A stretch of 36,996 nt of DNA, from NCBI GenBank assembly GCA_945861435.1, contig CAMAUX010000056.1, forward strand, positions 1 to 36,996, given 5' to 3'. A program made the translations under genes and the position numbers. The notes under the pieces are model-generated. The model did no database searches, was not told the origin of the DNA, and worked only from the letters and a program-made list of their open reading frames with translations. The stretch comes from Chthoniobacter flavus (GTDB taxonomy: Bacteria > Verrucomicrobiota > Verrucomicrobiia > Chthoniobacterales > Chthoniobacteraceae). This document shows positions 24,582 through 33,104 of the stretch, piece after piece. Position 1 is the stretch's first letter. Each line of letters starts with the position of its first letter.

Positions 24582-26822
24582 TTAGCGCTTACGCTTGATC
24601 GGCGTAGAACGAGGGCTGTTTGCAGCTGACGGCCCCTTGCCGGCACGGGATAATTCCACGAAGTCAGTCAGGATGTTCAGGGATTCGTTTCGAACCGCAT
24701 CGACCGACTTGGCTCCATCTGCAACTTCATCCAAATCCGCTCCACCGTTGTCATCTGAGGAAGGCTTGGCGCCCTCCTTTTCACTCCCCTTGCCACCCTC
24801 GTTGGTCACGAGTTGCAGCTCCGCCTTCGACGCATTATCCAACGTCACCGCGTACCTTTTGTACTCTGGACGCGCGAAGGCCGCTGCGCCGGCAGCAACA
24901 TCCTGCTTGCGCGCCGCACGTTCAGCGATGCGCTTTTCCTTGCGGGCCTTCTCCTCGTCAATCTCAGCCTGCCGCTTCTGGAGATTTAGCGAAAGCTGGT
25001 TCTCCGCCACGATCTTCTTCAAGCGATCCTGATCCTCCAAAATATAACTGAACTCCGGATCCACACCCACCCGGGTCCGCGAACGGACATTCAACTCGTC
25101 CTTGAACAGCGGGCGCTCCAAGCGACTAAACTGGACAGGCTCCACAGTGTCATAGGGAAGCGGATCCTTGAGAGCCACCTCGCCAATGTCGGACCGATCA
25201 AATGGGGAAGGCAGCTTCACATCCGGTTCGACACCCTTGAGCTGGGTCGAGCCGCCCGCCACCCGGTAGAACTTCTGAATGGTGAGCTTTAGAGCCCCGG
25301 CTCCGTTCCCCACAGAGGGAATAGCGCGCCCAATTTCGAGCAAAGTCTGTACCGTCCCCTTTCCGAACGTGCTCGAGTCGCCGACAATCACCGCCCGATT
25401 GTAATCTTGCAGCGCGGCAGCAAATATCTCGCTGGCGGATGCGCTGAGCTTATTGGTGAGAACCACCATCGGGCCGTCATATGCCACGGAGGAGTCAGTA
25501 TCCTCCGAGACATGGAATCTTCCAGCCCCGTCCCGCGACTGGACCACAGGCCCCTTCTTGATGAACAAACCGGTGAGATTCACCGCCTCCTCGAGGGAAC
25601 CACCCCCGTTGCGCCGGAGATCGATCACCAACCCCTCAATCCCCTCCTTCGACAGCCGGTTCAAAAGCGCCAGCACATCCTTGGTTGTGCTCTTCGCGCC
25701 AGGCGCCCCACTGCGCTCCATGTCCGCATAGAAGGAAGGCAGCACGATCCATCCCAGCCTCTGCACGCCGCCCCCGGGGAGGGGTCGCTCAATCACCTCA
25801 GCTTTTGCCTCCTGCTCCTTAAGCTTGATCTCGTCGCGCTTGATTTCGATCACGTCCCGGCGCGACGGATCCTCGGCCGCAGCGGGAATGACCTGCAGGC
25901 GCACCATGGTATCCTTCTTCCCACGAATCATCTCAACCACGCGGTCCAGCTTCATGTCCACCGCGTCCACGAAATCCTTCTCACCCTGAGCCACCGCGGC
26001 CACGCGATCTCCCACCTTCAGCCGCCCATCCTTTGCCGCCGGGCCACCGACAATAAGACGCTGGATTTTAGCATAGCCATCTTCAGAGCTGAGTTCCGCT
26101 CCGATCCCCACGAGTGAGAGACGCATGTTGATGGAAAAGGTCTCCACCTCCGAGCGACTCATGTACTCGCTGTGCGGATCGTAGGCGAGCGCCAGCACAT
26201 TGAGAAATGTCTTCATCACATCCTCGTTGGTTTGCTCGTGCAGGTAACGCAACACCTGATCGTACCTCTTCGCGAGCACCTTGGCTGGTGGATCCACCTT
26301 GTGCTTGTTGAGCGTTTCCTGCAGCAACTCCCCCTCAATACGGCTGCGCCAGATCCGGTCCGCATCGCCCTCGCTCGCAGGCCAAGCGCTCTTCTGCCGA
26401 TTAAGCTCCACGGTGCCAGCCCCACTGAAGCTGAACTCTTCCCCAAGCAGTTGCTTAGCCCACGCCATCCGGCTTTCGACACGCTTCTTGTACACCTCAA
26501 ATACAGTGAAAGCCGCGTCCGGATTACCAAGCAGGATGTCGTCATCAAGCGTGTTCCCGAACCTCTTCACGAAGCCATCGACGTCCCCCTGGGTGAAGTA
26601 CAGGTGGTTGTAGTCCAACTGCTCCAAGTAATTCTTCAGCATCCGCTGGGAAAACCGATCATCGAGCTTCTTCTTGCTGTAATGCCCCTGCTCCAGCAAT
26701 CGCGCCACTGCCAGCTCCACTTGCCGCGGATCCGGCCCCTCCGCAGCCCATGCCGGAAAGATACCGAGACCGGAAACCGCAGCGACAAGAAGGGAACACA
26801 GGGAGAGGTGGGTGGGCTTCAT
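24582..26822 (-). CDS. prc: Tail-specific protease Prc/Tsp (S41 family)
   Basis: This 746-residue periplasmic protease cleaves proteins at the C-terminus. It has a signal peptide (L-C-S-L-L-V-A-A-V-S-G-L-G-I near residues 8-21, A-W-A before cleavage). A long helical N-terminal region follows, then a PDZ domain with V-G-I-G-A-E-L and G-P-A-A-K-D-G-R-L-K-V-G-D-R-V near 230-300. The S41 core has F-Y-A-D-M, then G-L-V-I-D-L-R-R-N-G-G-G, and the serine-containing S-A-S-A-S-E-I-F with the catalytic lysine (Lys488) in F-G-K-G-T. A lysine-rich tail (I-K-R-K-R at the end) follows a DUF3340-like region. The frame is open well upstream of 26822, but that part lacks a signal peptide and overlaps the divergent MBL gene, so ATG 26822 is chosen. 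It is divergent from the MBL gene with a 171-base gap. Confidence 0.93.
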   Translation of the reverse strand: MKPTHLSLCSLLVAAVSGLGIFPAWAAEGPDPRQVELAVARLLEQGHYSKKKLDDRFSQRMLKNYLEQLDYNHLYFTQGDVDGFVKRFGNTLDDDILLGNPDAAFTVFEVYKKRVESRMAWAKQLLGEEFSFSGAGTVELNRQKSAWPASEGDADRIWRSRIEGELLQETLNKHKVDPPAKVLAKRYDQVLRYLHEQTNEDVMKTFLNVLALAYDPHSEYMSRSEVETFSINMRLSLVGIGAELSSEDGYAKIQRLIVGGPAAKDGRLKVGDRVAAVAQGEKDFVDAVDMKLDRVVEMIRGKKDTMVRLQVIPAAAEDPSRRDVIEIKRDEIKLKEQEAKAEVIERPLPGGGVQRLGWIVLPSFYADMERSGAPGAKSTTKDVLALLNRLSKEGIEGLVIDLRRNGGGSLEEAVNLTGLFIKKGPVVQSRDGAGRFHVSEDTDSSVAYDGPMVVLTNKLSASASEIFAAALQDYNRAVIVGDSSTFGKGTVQTLLEIGRAIPSVGNGAGALKLTIQKFYRVAGGSTQLKGVEPDVKLPSPFDRSDIGEVALKDPLPYDTVEPVQFSRLERPLFKDELNVRSRTRVGVDPEFSYILEDQDRLKKIVAENQLSLNLQKRQAEIDEEKARKEKRIAERAARKQDVAAGAAAFARPEYKRYAVTLDNASKAELQLVTNEGGKGSEKEGAKPSSDDNGGADLDEVADGAKSVDAVRNESLNILTDFVELSRAGKGPSAANSPRSTPIKRKR

Positions 26823-26993
26823 GAGAGAAAGGGCATCGAGAACGCGGACACCGTTGCAGGGTTTGGGGGAAGCGCAAATCCTTGTTCGCGCTGCCGTCCT
26901 TTTAGGCGCAATTAAACAACCCTGCAATCCCGATCGTCCCGCTTGCCCGAACAACCGGACACATCCAAACTCCCACCCTGCCCCTTTCTCACC

Positions 26994-27626
26994 ATGCAAT
27001 TGGAAACCTTCACCGGCGGAATCTTTGAGACCAACTGCTTCTACCTGCCGGAAAGCCGAATCCTCGTGGACGCCCCGCAGGAGGCCGCCGCATGGCTTGA
27101 GCGCAACGGTCACCGCGTCGAACTCCTCCTGCTCACCCACGGTCACATAGACCATGTGTTGGATGCCGCCCTCATTCAAAAAACACACGGCTGCAGGGTC
27201 GCTTACCATCCAGAAACCGAGCCAATGGTGACCGACCCAGCCTTTTTCACCCGCCTCGGTTTTGGCTGGAAAGTGGAACCCATCACCCCGGACATCCACC
27301 TCAGCGAGACTCTTGAAAGAAAATTTCAGGGCCTCACTTTTCAAATCCTTGAGACTCCGGGACATTGCCCCGGCAGCCTCTGCTTCCACCTTAGGGAGCA
27401 CCATCTCCTCTTCGGAGGCGACGTGCTTTTCGCGGGCGGCGTCGGCCGCTGGGACCTGCCGGGCGGAAATCGAGATATCCTGTTCAAGGCCATCCGAGAA
27501 AAGCTCTACACGCTTCCAGCAGAAACCACCGTCCTGCCCGGCCACGGACCCGCCACCAAGATCGGTGTCGAAAGCTCCACCAACCCATACGTTTCAGGCT
27601 CGTCCGATTCCCCGGAAAACTATTGA
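26994..27626 (+). CDS. MBL-fold metallo-hydrolase (glyoxalase II-like)
   Basis: This 210-residue protein has the metallo-beta-lactamase fold. The zinc motif H-x-H-x-D-H appears as T-H-G-H-I-D-H at residues 48-54, with the further ligands in T-P-G-H-C-P-G-S (about 118), F-G-G-D-V-L-F, the G-R-W-D-L-P-G loop and L-P-G-H-G-P near the C-terminus. It matches the YcbL/glyoxalase-II-like branch that hydrolyses thioesters, although the substrate is not readable from the sequence. The start ATG is chosen because the fold begins with M-Q-L-E-T-F-T-G-G-I-F-E-T-N; a start 17 codons upstream has a non-homologous head. It is divergent from prc and convergent with argS. Confidence 0.9.
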   Translation: MQLETFTGGIFETNCFYLPESRILVDAPQEAAAWLERNGHRVELLLLTHGHIDHVLDAALIQKTHGCRVAYHPETEPMVTDPAFFTRLGFGWKVEPITPDIHLSETLERKFQGLTFQILETPGHCPGSLCFHLREHHLLFGGDVLFAGGVGRWDLPGGNRDILFKAIREKLYTLPAETTVLPGHGPATKIGVESSTNPYVSGSSDSPENY

Positions 27627-27629
27627 GGT

Positions 27630-27645
27630 TCGCCTAATTAGGCGA
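27630..27645. terminator. Perfect 16-base palindrome between convergent genes
   Basis: TCGCCTAATTAGGCGA is its own reverse complement. It begins three bases after the MBL-hydrolase stop and lies 73 bases past the argS stop on the other strand. It could be a weak bidirectional terminator or a binding site. A T-tract is lacking on either side, so the terminator call is tentative. Confidence 0.4.
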
Positions 27646-27718
27646 CACGCCACGGCTGGCAACCGCGCCCCTGCCGAACGTCGCCGTAATATGCGAGACT
27701 CAACAAGTCCGTCAGCGA

Positions 27719-29473
27719 TTACATCCGCTCAGGCACACCGATGCCGAGGAGCTCCAGTCCAAGGCGCAGAACCCGCCCACTGACTTCGCAAAGCACCAAG
27801 CGGGTATCCTTCGCGTCCCCCTCAGCCTTCAGTACGGGACACGCTTCGTAAAAGGCGTGGAATGTATTGGCCAACTCGTAGAGGTAATTCGCCAGCACGT
27901 TGGGCCGATGATCCTCCATCACCTGCGGTAACACCTCGCCAAACTGCGCCAAGCGCTTAGCCAGCGCCAGTTCCGCCTCTTCCTGCAGTTGCACGGCACG
28001 CGGCGCACCACCCTCCACACCCCCCTTGCGAAAGATAGACCGAATCCGGACATACGCGTTCTGCAGGTAGGGCGCGGTGTTCCCCTGAAAGCTCAGCATC
28101 CGGTCCCACGAAAACACATAGTCGCTCTGCCGATTGGGCAGGAGGTCAGCGTACTTGACCGCTCCGATCCCAATCACCCGCGCAATCTCCCGCCGTTCCT
28201 CCCCTCCCAGCTCCGGATTCTTGGCCTCAAGAACCTTGAGGGCGCGCTCCTCCGCCTCATCCAAAAGATCGCGCAGCCGAACCGTGTCCCCGCTGCGAGT
28301 CTTGAAGGGCTTCCCGTCCTCCCCCAGAATCGATCCGAACCAGACGTGGGCTAGCCGCACCCGCGCCGCGTCCTCAGGCCGCCAACGGCTAAAAATTGCG
28401 AATATCTGCCTGAAGTGCAGCTGCTGGCGTCCGTCGGTCACATAGATGATCTCGTCCGGCGCCCACTCCTCCATCCGATACTCCAGGGTCGCGAGGTCCG
28501 TGGTTGCGTAATTCGCCGCCCCGTCGCTCTTCTGCACCAGCGCAGGATTGGCTCGCCATCCCTCCTTATCGCGGATCAGGAACGGGTCGGCCTCCGGCGC
28601 GCCTTCCCCAGTGGAAAACACACAGCAGGCTCCATCGCTTTCACGCGCAATCTGGCGGTCGCGCAATTCCTGCACCACGCTCTTCAGCCGCCCGTTGTAG
28701 AAGCTCTCCCCAAGACAGACATCGAACCGCACCCCGAGCCGCCCGTAGATATGGTCAAACTGCGACTGGGAAAGCCGGATCATCTCCCTCCACAGGGCTA
28801 GGTTTTCCTCGTCTCCGGACTGCAACCGCACCAACTCGTGCCGGGCCGCCTCCAGCGTGCCGGGGTCCTCCTTGCAGCGCGCGCTCACAAGCTTGTAGAT
28901 ACGCTCCATCTCCACCAACGGATCCGCCACGAGCGCGCCCGCATCCATGTCCCGCTTCCACCCCACGAGCAGCATCCCAAACTGCGTCCCCCAATCGCCG
29001 ATGTGATTATCGCGCACCACGTCATGCCCGAGAAACGAAGCGATCCGAGCTAGGGCGTCCCCAAGGATCGTCGACCGAATATGACCGACATGCATCGGCT
29101 TGGCCACGTTGGGGGAACTGAAATCCACCACCACTTTCCTCCGATGCTTAGGGTACGCGACCCCGAGACGTTCATCGCCCGCGAGCGCCTCCACCCTGCG
29201 CGATAAAAACTCAGGCCGCAGCCGGAAGTTAATGAAGCCCGCACCGGCAATCTCCGCGGGAAGACAGCAGTCGACCACCTCCAACTTAGCAAGGATGGCC
29301 TCTGCAACCTGACGGGGGCTGGCCTTCTGTTGCTTGGCAAGAAGCATCGCAACGTTGGTCTGATAATCCCCGAAGCGCTTGTCCGCCGAAGGATGCACCA
29401 CCACCGGCACCCCGCACTCAGGATCAAGGGCCGCACGCACACGGGCTTCAAGCAATGACTGGATGTTTTCCAT
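27719..29473 (-). CDS. argS: Arginyl-tRNA synthetase
   Basis: This 584-residue class I enzyme charges tRNA-Arg with arginine. The N-terminal Add-1 domain covers about residues 1-110, the HIGH-type signature is H-V-G-H at 128-131 within N-V-A-K-P-M-H-V-G-H-I-R-S-T, and the catalytic half contains Y-A-T-T-D-L-A-T-L. As usual for ArgS, the KMSKS loop is degenerate, here G-E-D-G-K-P-F-K-T-R-S-G-D. The C-terminal DALR anticodon-binding domain has Q-N-A-Y-V-R-I-R-S-I and ends with a G-I-G-V-P-E-R-M tail. ATG 29473 is chosen because the domain begins there; the frame opens further upstream without homology. The PTS EIIA gene is 118 bases upstream on the same strand. Confidence 0.96.
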   Translation of the reverse strand: MENIQSLLEARVRAALDPECGVPVVVHPSADKRFGDYQTNVAMLLAKQQKASPRQVAEAILAKLEVVDCCLPAEIAGAGFINFRLRPEFLSRRVEALAGDERLGVAYPKHRRKVVVDFSSPNVAKPMHVGHIRSTILGDALARIASFLGHDVVRDNHIGDWGTQFGMLLVGWKRDMDAGALVADPLVEMERIYKLVSARCKEDPGTLEAARHELVRLQSGDEENLALWREMIRLSQSQFDHIYGRLGVRFDVCLGESFYNGRLKSVVQELRDRQIARESDGACCVFSTGEGAPEADPFLIRDKEGWRANPALVQKSDGAANYATTDLATLEYRMEEWAPDEIIYVTDGRQQLHFRQIFAIFSRWRPEDAARVRLAHVWFGSILGEDGKPFKTRSGDTVRLRDLLDEAEERALKVLEAKNPELGGEERREIARVIGIGAVKYADLLPNRQSDYVFSWDRMLSFQGNTAPYLQNAYVRIRSIFRKGGVEGGAPRAVQLQEEAELALAKRLAQFGEVLPQVMEDHRPNVLANYLYELANTFHAFYEACPVLKAEGDAKDTRLVLCEVSGRVLRLGLELLGIGVPERM

Positions 29474-29591
29474 GGATGAATTCCGCAGAACGCGGGTCAG
29501 TGGGATAATGCACTCAGCCCATCGGGCCAAGCACGGAACTCCTCCGATCCCTTCACCACGCCCAAACCTCCGGGCCCGCACCTCCAGCGCC

Positions 29592-30062
29592 TCAGGCCTT
29601 CGCTGGAGCCGTACTCTCGAAAATCGAAAGGATCTCCTCGGACGAAGCCGCCGTCCCCAACCGCTCACGTACCGCACGGTCATTCAGAAACTTCGCGATC
29701 GCAGCCAGAGTCCGCAAATGCGTCTGGAACTGATCTTTCGGAACAACGAAGAGCACGATGAACCTCACAGGTGCGTTGTCGAGAGAGTCGAACTCAATCC
29801 CATGACTTGAGCGTCCAAAAGCCGCTACCACATGCCCCACCCGATCCGAGGACGCATGGGGGATCGCGATCCCAAAACCGATCCCGGTGCTCATTGTCTC
29901 CTCGCGCTGACGCAGCGCCGCAAGAATCACCTCCCGGTCCACCTCCCTAATCTGCCCCCTGTTCACCAGAAGGTCCACCAGTTCAACAATCGCCGACCAA
30001 CGCTCGACCGACTTCATCTCAGGAATGATCTGGTCGACTGAAAGTAGATTTCCGAGGGTCAT
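29592..30062 (-). CDS. PTS fructose-type EIIA / nitrogen-regulatory PtsN-like protein
   Basis: This 156-residue protein has the EIIA-Fru/Ntr fold. The phosphoryl-accepting histidine is His69 in G-I-G-F-G-I-A-I-P-H-A, preceded by a helix bearing L-R-Q-R-E-E-T-M-S-T, and followed by D-N-A-P-V-R-F-I-V-L-F-V-V-P and H-L-R-T-L-A-A-I-A-K-F. It takes phosphate from HPr-type proteins and probably regulates other systems, since no EIIB or EIIC gene is nearby. The start at 30062 is chosen at M-T-L-G-N-L-L, where the domain begins; a longer frame upstream does not look like EIIA. It is divergent from glgA with a 159-base gap and lies upstream of argS. Confidence 0.9.
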   Translation of the reverse strand: MTLGNLLSVDQIIPEMKSVERWSAIVELVDLLVNRGQIREVDREVILAALRQREETMSTGIGFGIAIPHASSDRVGHVVAAFGRSSHGIEFDSLDNAPVRFIVLFVVPKDQFQTHLRTLAAIAKFLNDRAVRERLGTAASSEEILSIFESTAPAKA

Positions 30063-30221
30063 TCGTTCGGTTAGCGCTCTTCCAACAGGGCCGACCAATG
30101 TAGCAATGAGCTCCCAACTGAAAAGAGGAAATTGACCATATCCCCTCCTCCCCCTGCCACCACCCATCCCCGCACTTTTGGCTTCCGAACCACCACACCA
30201 GAACGCAGCTTTACCTCACCC

Positions 30222-31655
30222 ATGAAGATCGTTTTTGCCGGCAGTGAACTGGCCCCCTTCGCACGCACCGGAGGACTCGGAGATGTTCTCGACGCCCTCC
30301 CAGCCGCTCTCGCACGGCGCGGACACGATGTCAGCATCGTCCTCCCATGCTACAGCGGACTGGAAAATGACACCCGTCTTGCCGTCCAGCCCACCGGAGT
30401 TCAACTCCCCATCGCTCTCGCAGGTAAACACTCCACCGCCGACTATCTCCAGGGCGAAACACCAGCCGGCGTCCAACTCTTCCTCATACGCAACAACGCC
30501 TACTTCGACCGCCCAAGCCTCTACAGCGAAAAGGGCGCAGATTTCCCCGACAACGCCGAGCGCTTCATCTTCTTCGCCAAGGCGGTCCTTGAACTCGCAC
30601 GCCGAGTGGCACCGGCACCACAAATCCTCCACCTGCACGACTGGCAGACCGCGCTCGTTCCCGTTCTCGTTCGCGAGGGCGCACTCCCGCTCAAGACCGT
30701 CCTCACCATCCACAACCTCGCATATCAGGGGAGTTTCTGGGGCCTCGACTTCGCGCTCACCAACCTCCCGGGCTCCCAGTTCACCGCCGAAAGTCTCGAG
30801 TTCTACGGCAACCTCAACCTCCTCAAGGGCGGAATTCTCGCCGCCGACCAACTCACCACCGTCAGCGATTCCTATGCTCGCGAAATCCAAACACCAGCTT
30901 CCGGCTGCGGACTCGATAGCATCCTGAGGGCCCGCTCCCAATCGCTCACTGGTATCCTCAACGGCGCCGATCAGCAACGGTGGGACCCCTCCTCCGATCC
31001 CGCCCTACCCACGCCCTTCAGCGCAGAGAATCCCGCAGGCAAGGCGCTGTGCAAAAAAGCACTCCTCGAAAAACTCGGCCTCGACCCCGCTCCGCGCGGC
31101 CCCGTGTTTGCCATCGTCTCGCGCCTCGCGGAACAGAAAGGCATCGACCTTCTCCTACCCCTCCTCGACAGAATCCTCGCGGACGATGTGCGCCTCATCG
31201 TCCTCGGCGAGGGTGACACTGGTTATCAGCGCGAACTCCTCATCGCCAGCAAACGCCACTCAGGGCGCTTTGCCTACTTGCGCCAATTCGACGAAGCCAC
31301 GGCCCGCCTCATCGAAGCGGGCTCTGACATGACGCTCATCCCCTCCCACTTCGAACCCTGCGGCCTCAACGCCATGTATTCCCTCAGGCACGGTTGCATC
31401 CCCATCGCCAGAGCCACCGGCGGGCTTTTCCAAATCGTTCAGGACTACGACCCAGGAAGCCAAAGCGGCAACGGATTCCTCTTCTTTGAATACCTCCCGG
31501 AAGCGCTGCACAACGCTATCACCCGGGCCAAACGCATATTCCAAGATCAGGCACAATGGCAGGCCCTCGTGTCCCGAGCCATGCACTCCAATTTTTCATG
31601 GGACCTCGCCGCCGCCCACTACGAGGAAGTCTACCAACGCGCCCTGAAGTCCTGA
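30222..31655 (+). CDS. glgA: Glycogen synthase (ADP-glucose type)
   Basis: This 477-residue GT5 enzyme elongates glycogen with ADP-glucose. The N-terminal signature lies at residues 15-20 as R-T-G-G-L-G, where the usual K-x-G-G lysine is replaced by arginine. Other motifs are H-L-H-D-W-Q-T near 142, N-L-A-Y-Q-G near 165, S-R-L-A-E-Q-K-G near 300, the H-F-E-P-C-G-L segment near 380 and the A-T-G-G-L substrate loop. The length matches the family. No other glycogen gene is in the window, so this enzyme is not in a glg cluster here. The divergent neighbour is the PTS EIIA gene and the Dabb gene converges 70 bases downstream. Confidence 0.94.
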   Translation: MKIVFAGSELAPFARTGGLGDVLDALPAALARRGHDVSIVLPCYSGLENDTRLAVQPTGVQLPIALAGKHSTADYLQGETPAGVQLFLIRNNAYFDRPSLYSEKGADFPDNAERFIFFAKAVLELARRVAPAPQILHLHDWQTALVPVLVREGALPLKTVLTIHNLAYQGSFWGLDFALTNLPGSQFTAESLEFYGNLNLLKGGILAADQLTTVSDSYAREIQTPASGCGLDSILRARSQSLTGILNGADQQRWDPSSDPALPTPFSAENPAGKALCKKALLEKLGLDPAPRGPVFAIVSRLAEQKGIDLLLPLLDRILADDVRLIVLGEGDTGYQRELLIASKRHSGRFAYLRQFDEATARLIEAGSDMTLIPSHFEPCGLNAMYSLRHGCIPIARATGGLFQIVQDYDPGSQSGNGFLFFEYLPEALHNAITRAKRIFQDQAQWQALVSRAMHSNFSWDLAAAHYEEVYQRALKS

Positions 31656-31725
31656 TCGAGCAAATCCACTCTACCGGGTCTGTAAGCCCCCGCCAACCGA
31701 CCGCTGTTGACCGACAGGGGATACG

Positions 31726-32043
31726 CTAGGAAAACTTTACGCTTTTACCGGGCTCCATCTCATACAGGAGGCTCAAGCGTTCAGCCACATGCGGCTTCAC
31801 CACTTGGGTCACGAACTTCAGGTACACCGGGTCATCCTCCGCCACGGACTGCTTATCTAGGGACTCGAAATCCAAGGCGATGAAGAAGGGCCACGCGTTG
31901 TCCTCACGGATCGTCTTCCCGCACTTCACGCTGAGAATCTCCGGAATCTTCAACAGCATCATCCGGGTGGTCATCATCATCTTCTCAACCTTCGCAGTCG
32001 TCACCTCCGGCTTCAGCTTGAAGAGCATGATGTGATGGACCAT
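31726..32043 (-). CDS. Dabb-family (stress-responsive alpha-beta barrel) protein
   Basis: This 105-residue protein opens with V-H-H-I-M-L-F-K-L-K and has the Dabb barrel length and strand order: a V-K-C-G-K-T strand, D-N-A-W-P-F-F-I-A-L-D-F-E-S, a D-D-P-V-Y-L-K-F-V helix and a C-terminal barrel strand. Dabb proteins form dimeric barrels; some are enzymes and many are uncharacterised, so no reaction is assigned. The methionine-rich stretch V-E-K-M-M-M-T-T-R-M-M is unusual. It converges on glgA and is followed upstream by nuoA after a 188-base gap. Confidence 0.88.
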   Translation of the reverse strand: MVHHIMLFKLKPEVTTAKVEKMMMTTRMMLLKIPEILSVKCGKTIREDNAWPFFIALDFESLDKQSVAEDDPVYLKFVTQVVKPHVAERLSLLYEMEPGKSVKFS

Positions 32044-32231
32044 TGGTTGACCCTAAGGCGCTGCCACAAACCGACGCAAGTGCAGGCTGTACACCCAACG
32101 CCCTTTCACAAACTCCACCCCAGCAAGTTCAGCCGTTCCGGCACCGCCCCAGATCGCATCTCGCCAAGACGACAGGGAAGAAAGGCCGCAAGCTGTACTC
32201 ATGCGCCCCTCCTCATGATCCCCGGCTCCTC

Positions 32232-32603
32232 CTACTTGCTCCAGTCCAGCGCACCCTTAAACACCGCGTAGACGTACCCCACCGTCAAGACGGCCACAAA
32301 CCCCAGCATGCTCCAGAATATCGAGGACCCGTGCTCCACCAAAAAGTCCCGATACACCACAGCCCAAGGGTACATGAACACCACCTCGATGTCGAAGAGG
32401 ATGAACAGCATCGCCACAAGGTAAAACTTCACGCTGAACCGCGGCTGAGCCTCGCCCATCGGCAACATCCCGCACTCGTACGCAGAGTCCTTCATCGCGT
32501 TACGCCGGGCCGCCTTGCCCAGCACCACGCTGATCACCAAAGTGGATACGGCAAAAACCACAGCCACCACCACCTGCAACAAAATCGGGAGATAGTCCTG
32601 CAT
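32232..32603 (-). CDS. nuoA: NADH-quinone oxidoreductase subunit A
   Basis: This 123-residue membrane subunit of respiratory complex I has three transmembrane segments: about residues 5-27, 60-82 and 95-115. The diagnostic Y-E-C-G-M motif (near residue 42) and the conserved F-S-V-K-F-Y-L-V-A-M-L-F-I-L-F-D-I-E-V-V-F segment are intact, followed by Y-P-W-A. The usual nuoA-nuoB-nuoC order is not seen here: no other nuo gene lies within the window, and the gene downstream on the same strand, at 32043, is Dabb. The gene upstream, a small unknown protein, ends 37 bases before the nuoA start. Confidence 0.94.
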   Translation of the reverse strand: MQDYLPILLQVVVAVVFAVSTLVISVVLGKAARRNAMKDSAYECGMLPMGEAQPRFSVKFYLVAMLFILFDIEVVFMYPWAVVYRDFLVEHGSSIFWSMLGFVAVLTVGYVYAVFKGALDWSK

Positions 32604-32640
32604 CGCTGAAACCTCGGAGACAGTCTGACTGACGCCCGAC

Positions 32641-32958
32641 CTAGGCGACCGCAGCAGGGGCCGGCGCAGGAGGAGGCGTGGTCTGGAGGGTGGCCAGTTG
32701 CTTCGGAATCCCCTTGTACTTTTTCAACTCCTTTTTGACCATCCCTCGCGCAACAAGGTTCTGCAGCTTCTCGTACGCACGCAAACGGAGCATCTCCTCC
32801 CCGCCGCTGGCTGCGTTCCGCGCGCGCAGGTTCGCGTGCACGATCTCAAAAAGCTCCTTGAACTCGAAGATTGCTTTCGAAGAAAGCACGCTCGCAAGCT
32901 CCTCGGTCACCAAATCGGGAAGTCGACGGGAAAATGCGGTCTTCTTGTGGATAGGCAT
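32641..32958 (-). CDS. Small basic protein of unknown function
   Basis: This 105-residue protein is lysine- and arginine-rich, with L-P-D-L-V-T-E-E-L, a helix F-E-F-K-E-L-F-E-I-V-H-A-N-L-R, R-L-R-A-Y-E-K-L-Q-N-L-V-A-R-G and K-K-E-L-K-K-Y, ending in a proline- and alanine-rich tail. The start at M-P-I-H-K-K-T is chosen because the upstream part of the frame lacks structure; a start ten codons earlier is possible. The arrangement of a positive helical body with a flexible tail resembles small DNA-binding or ribosome-associated proteins, but I recognise no family. It lies upstream of nuoA, 37 bases away, on the same strand. Confidence 0.75.
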   Translation of the reverse strand: MPIHKKTAFSRRLPDLVTEELASVLSSKAIFEFKELFEIVHANLRARNAASGGEEMLRLRAYEKLQNLVARGMVKKELKKYKGIPKQLATLQTTPPPAPAPAAVA

Positions 32959-33104
32959 AGGAACCTGAGTATAGCACAGATCCAGCATTCCTCACCGAAA
33001 AAATTCACTCCAAGTGCATCCATCCCACCACAACCCCCAAAATCACCCATCATAAAATCTATTAATACCCTCGCAATAAGAGCCTTACACGAATAACCAC
33101 CCCG

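Noticed and set aside
26823-27545. An upstream extension of the prc frame to 987 codons.
   Set aside because: The extension overlaps the MBL gene on the other strand and lies before a clear signal peptide starting at 26822.
29474-29683. An upstream extension of the argS frame.
   Set aside because: The extension has no ArgS similarity and overlaps the end of the PTS EIIA gene. The domain begins at 29473.
31656-31725. A possible terminator between glgA and the Dabb gene.
   Set aside because: Short GC repeats are present but I could not draw a convincing stem followed by a T-tract in either direction.
32032-32609. Plus-strand open frame opposite nuoA.
   Set aside because: Histidine- and arginine-rich shadow of a well-supported nuoA.
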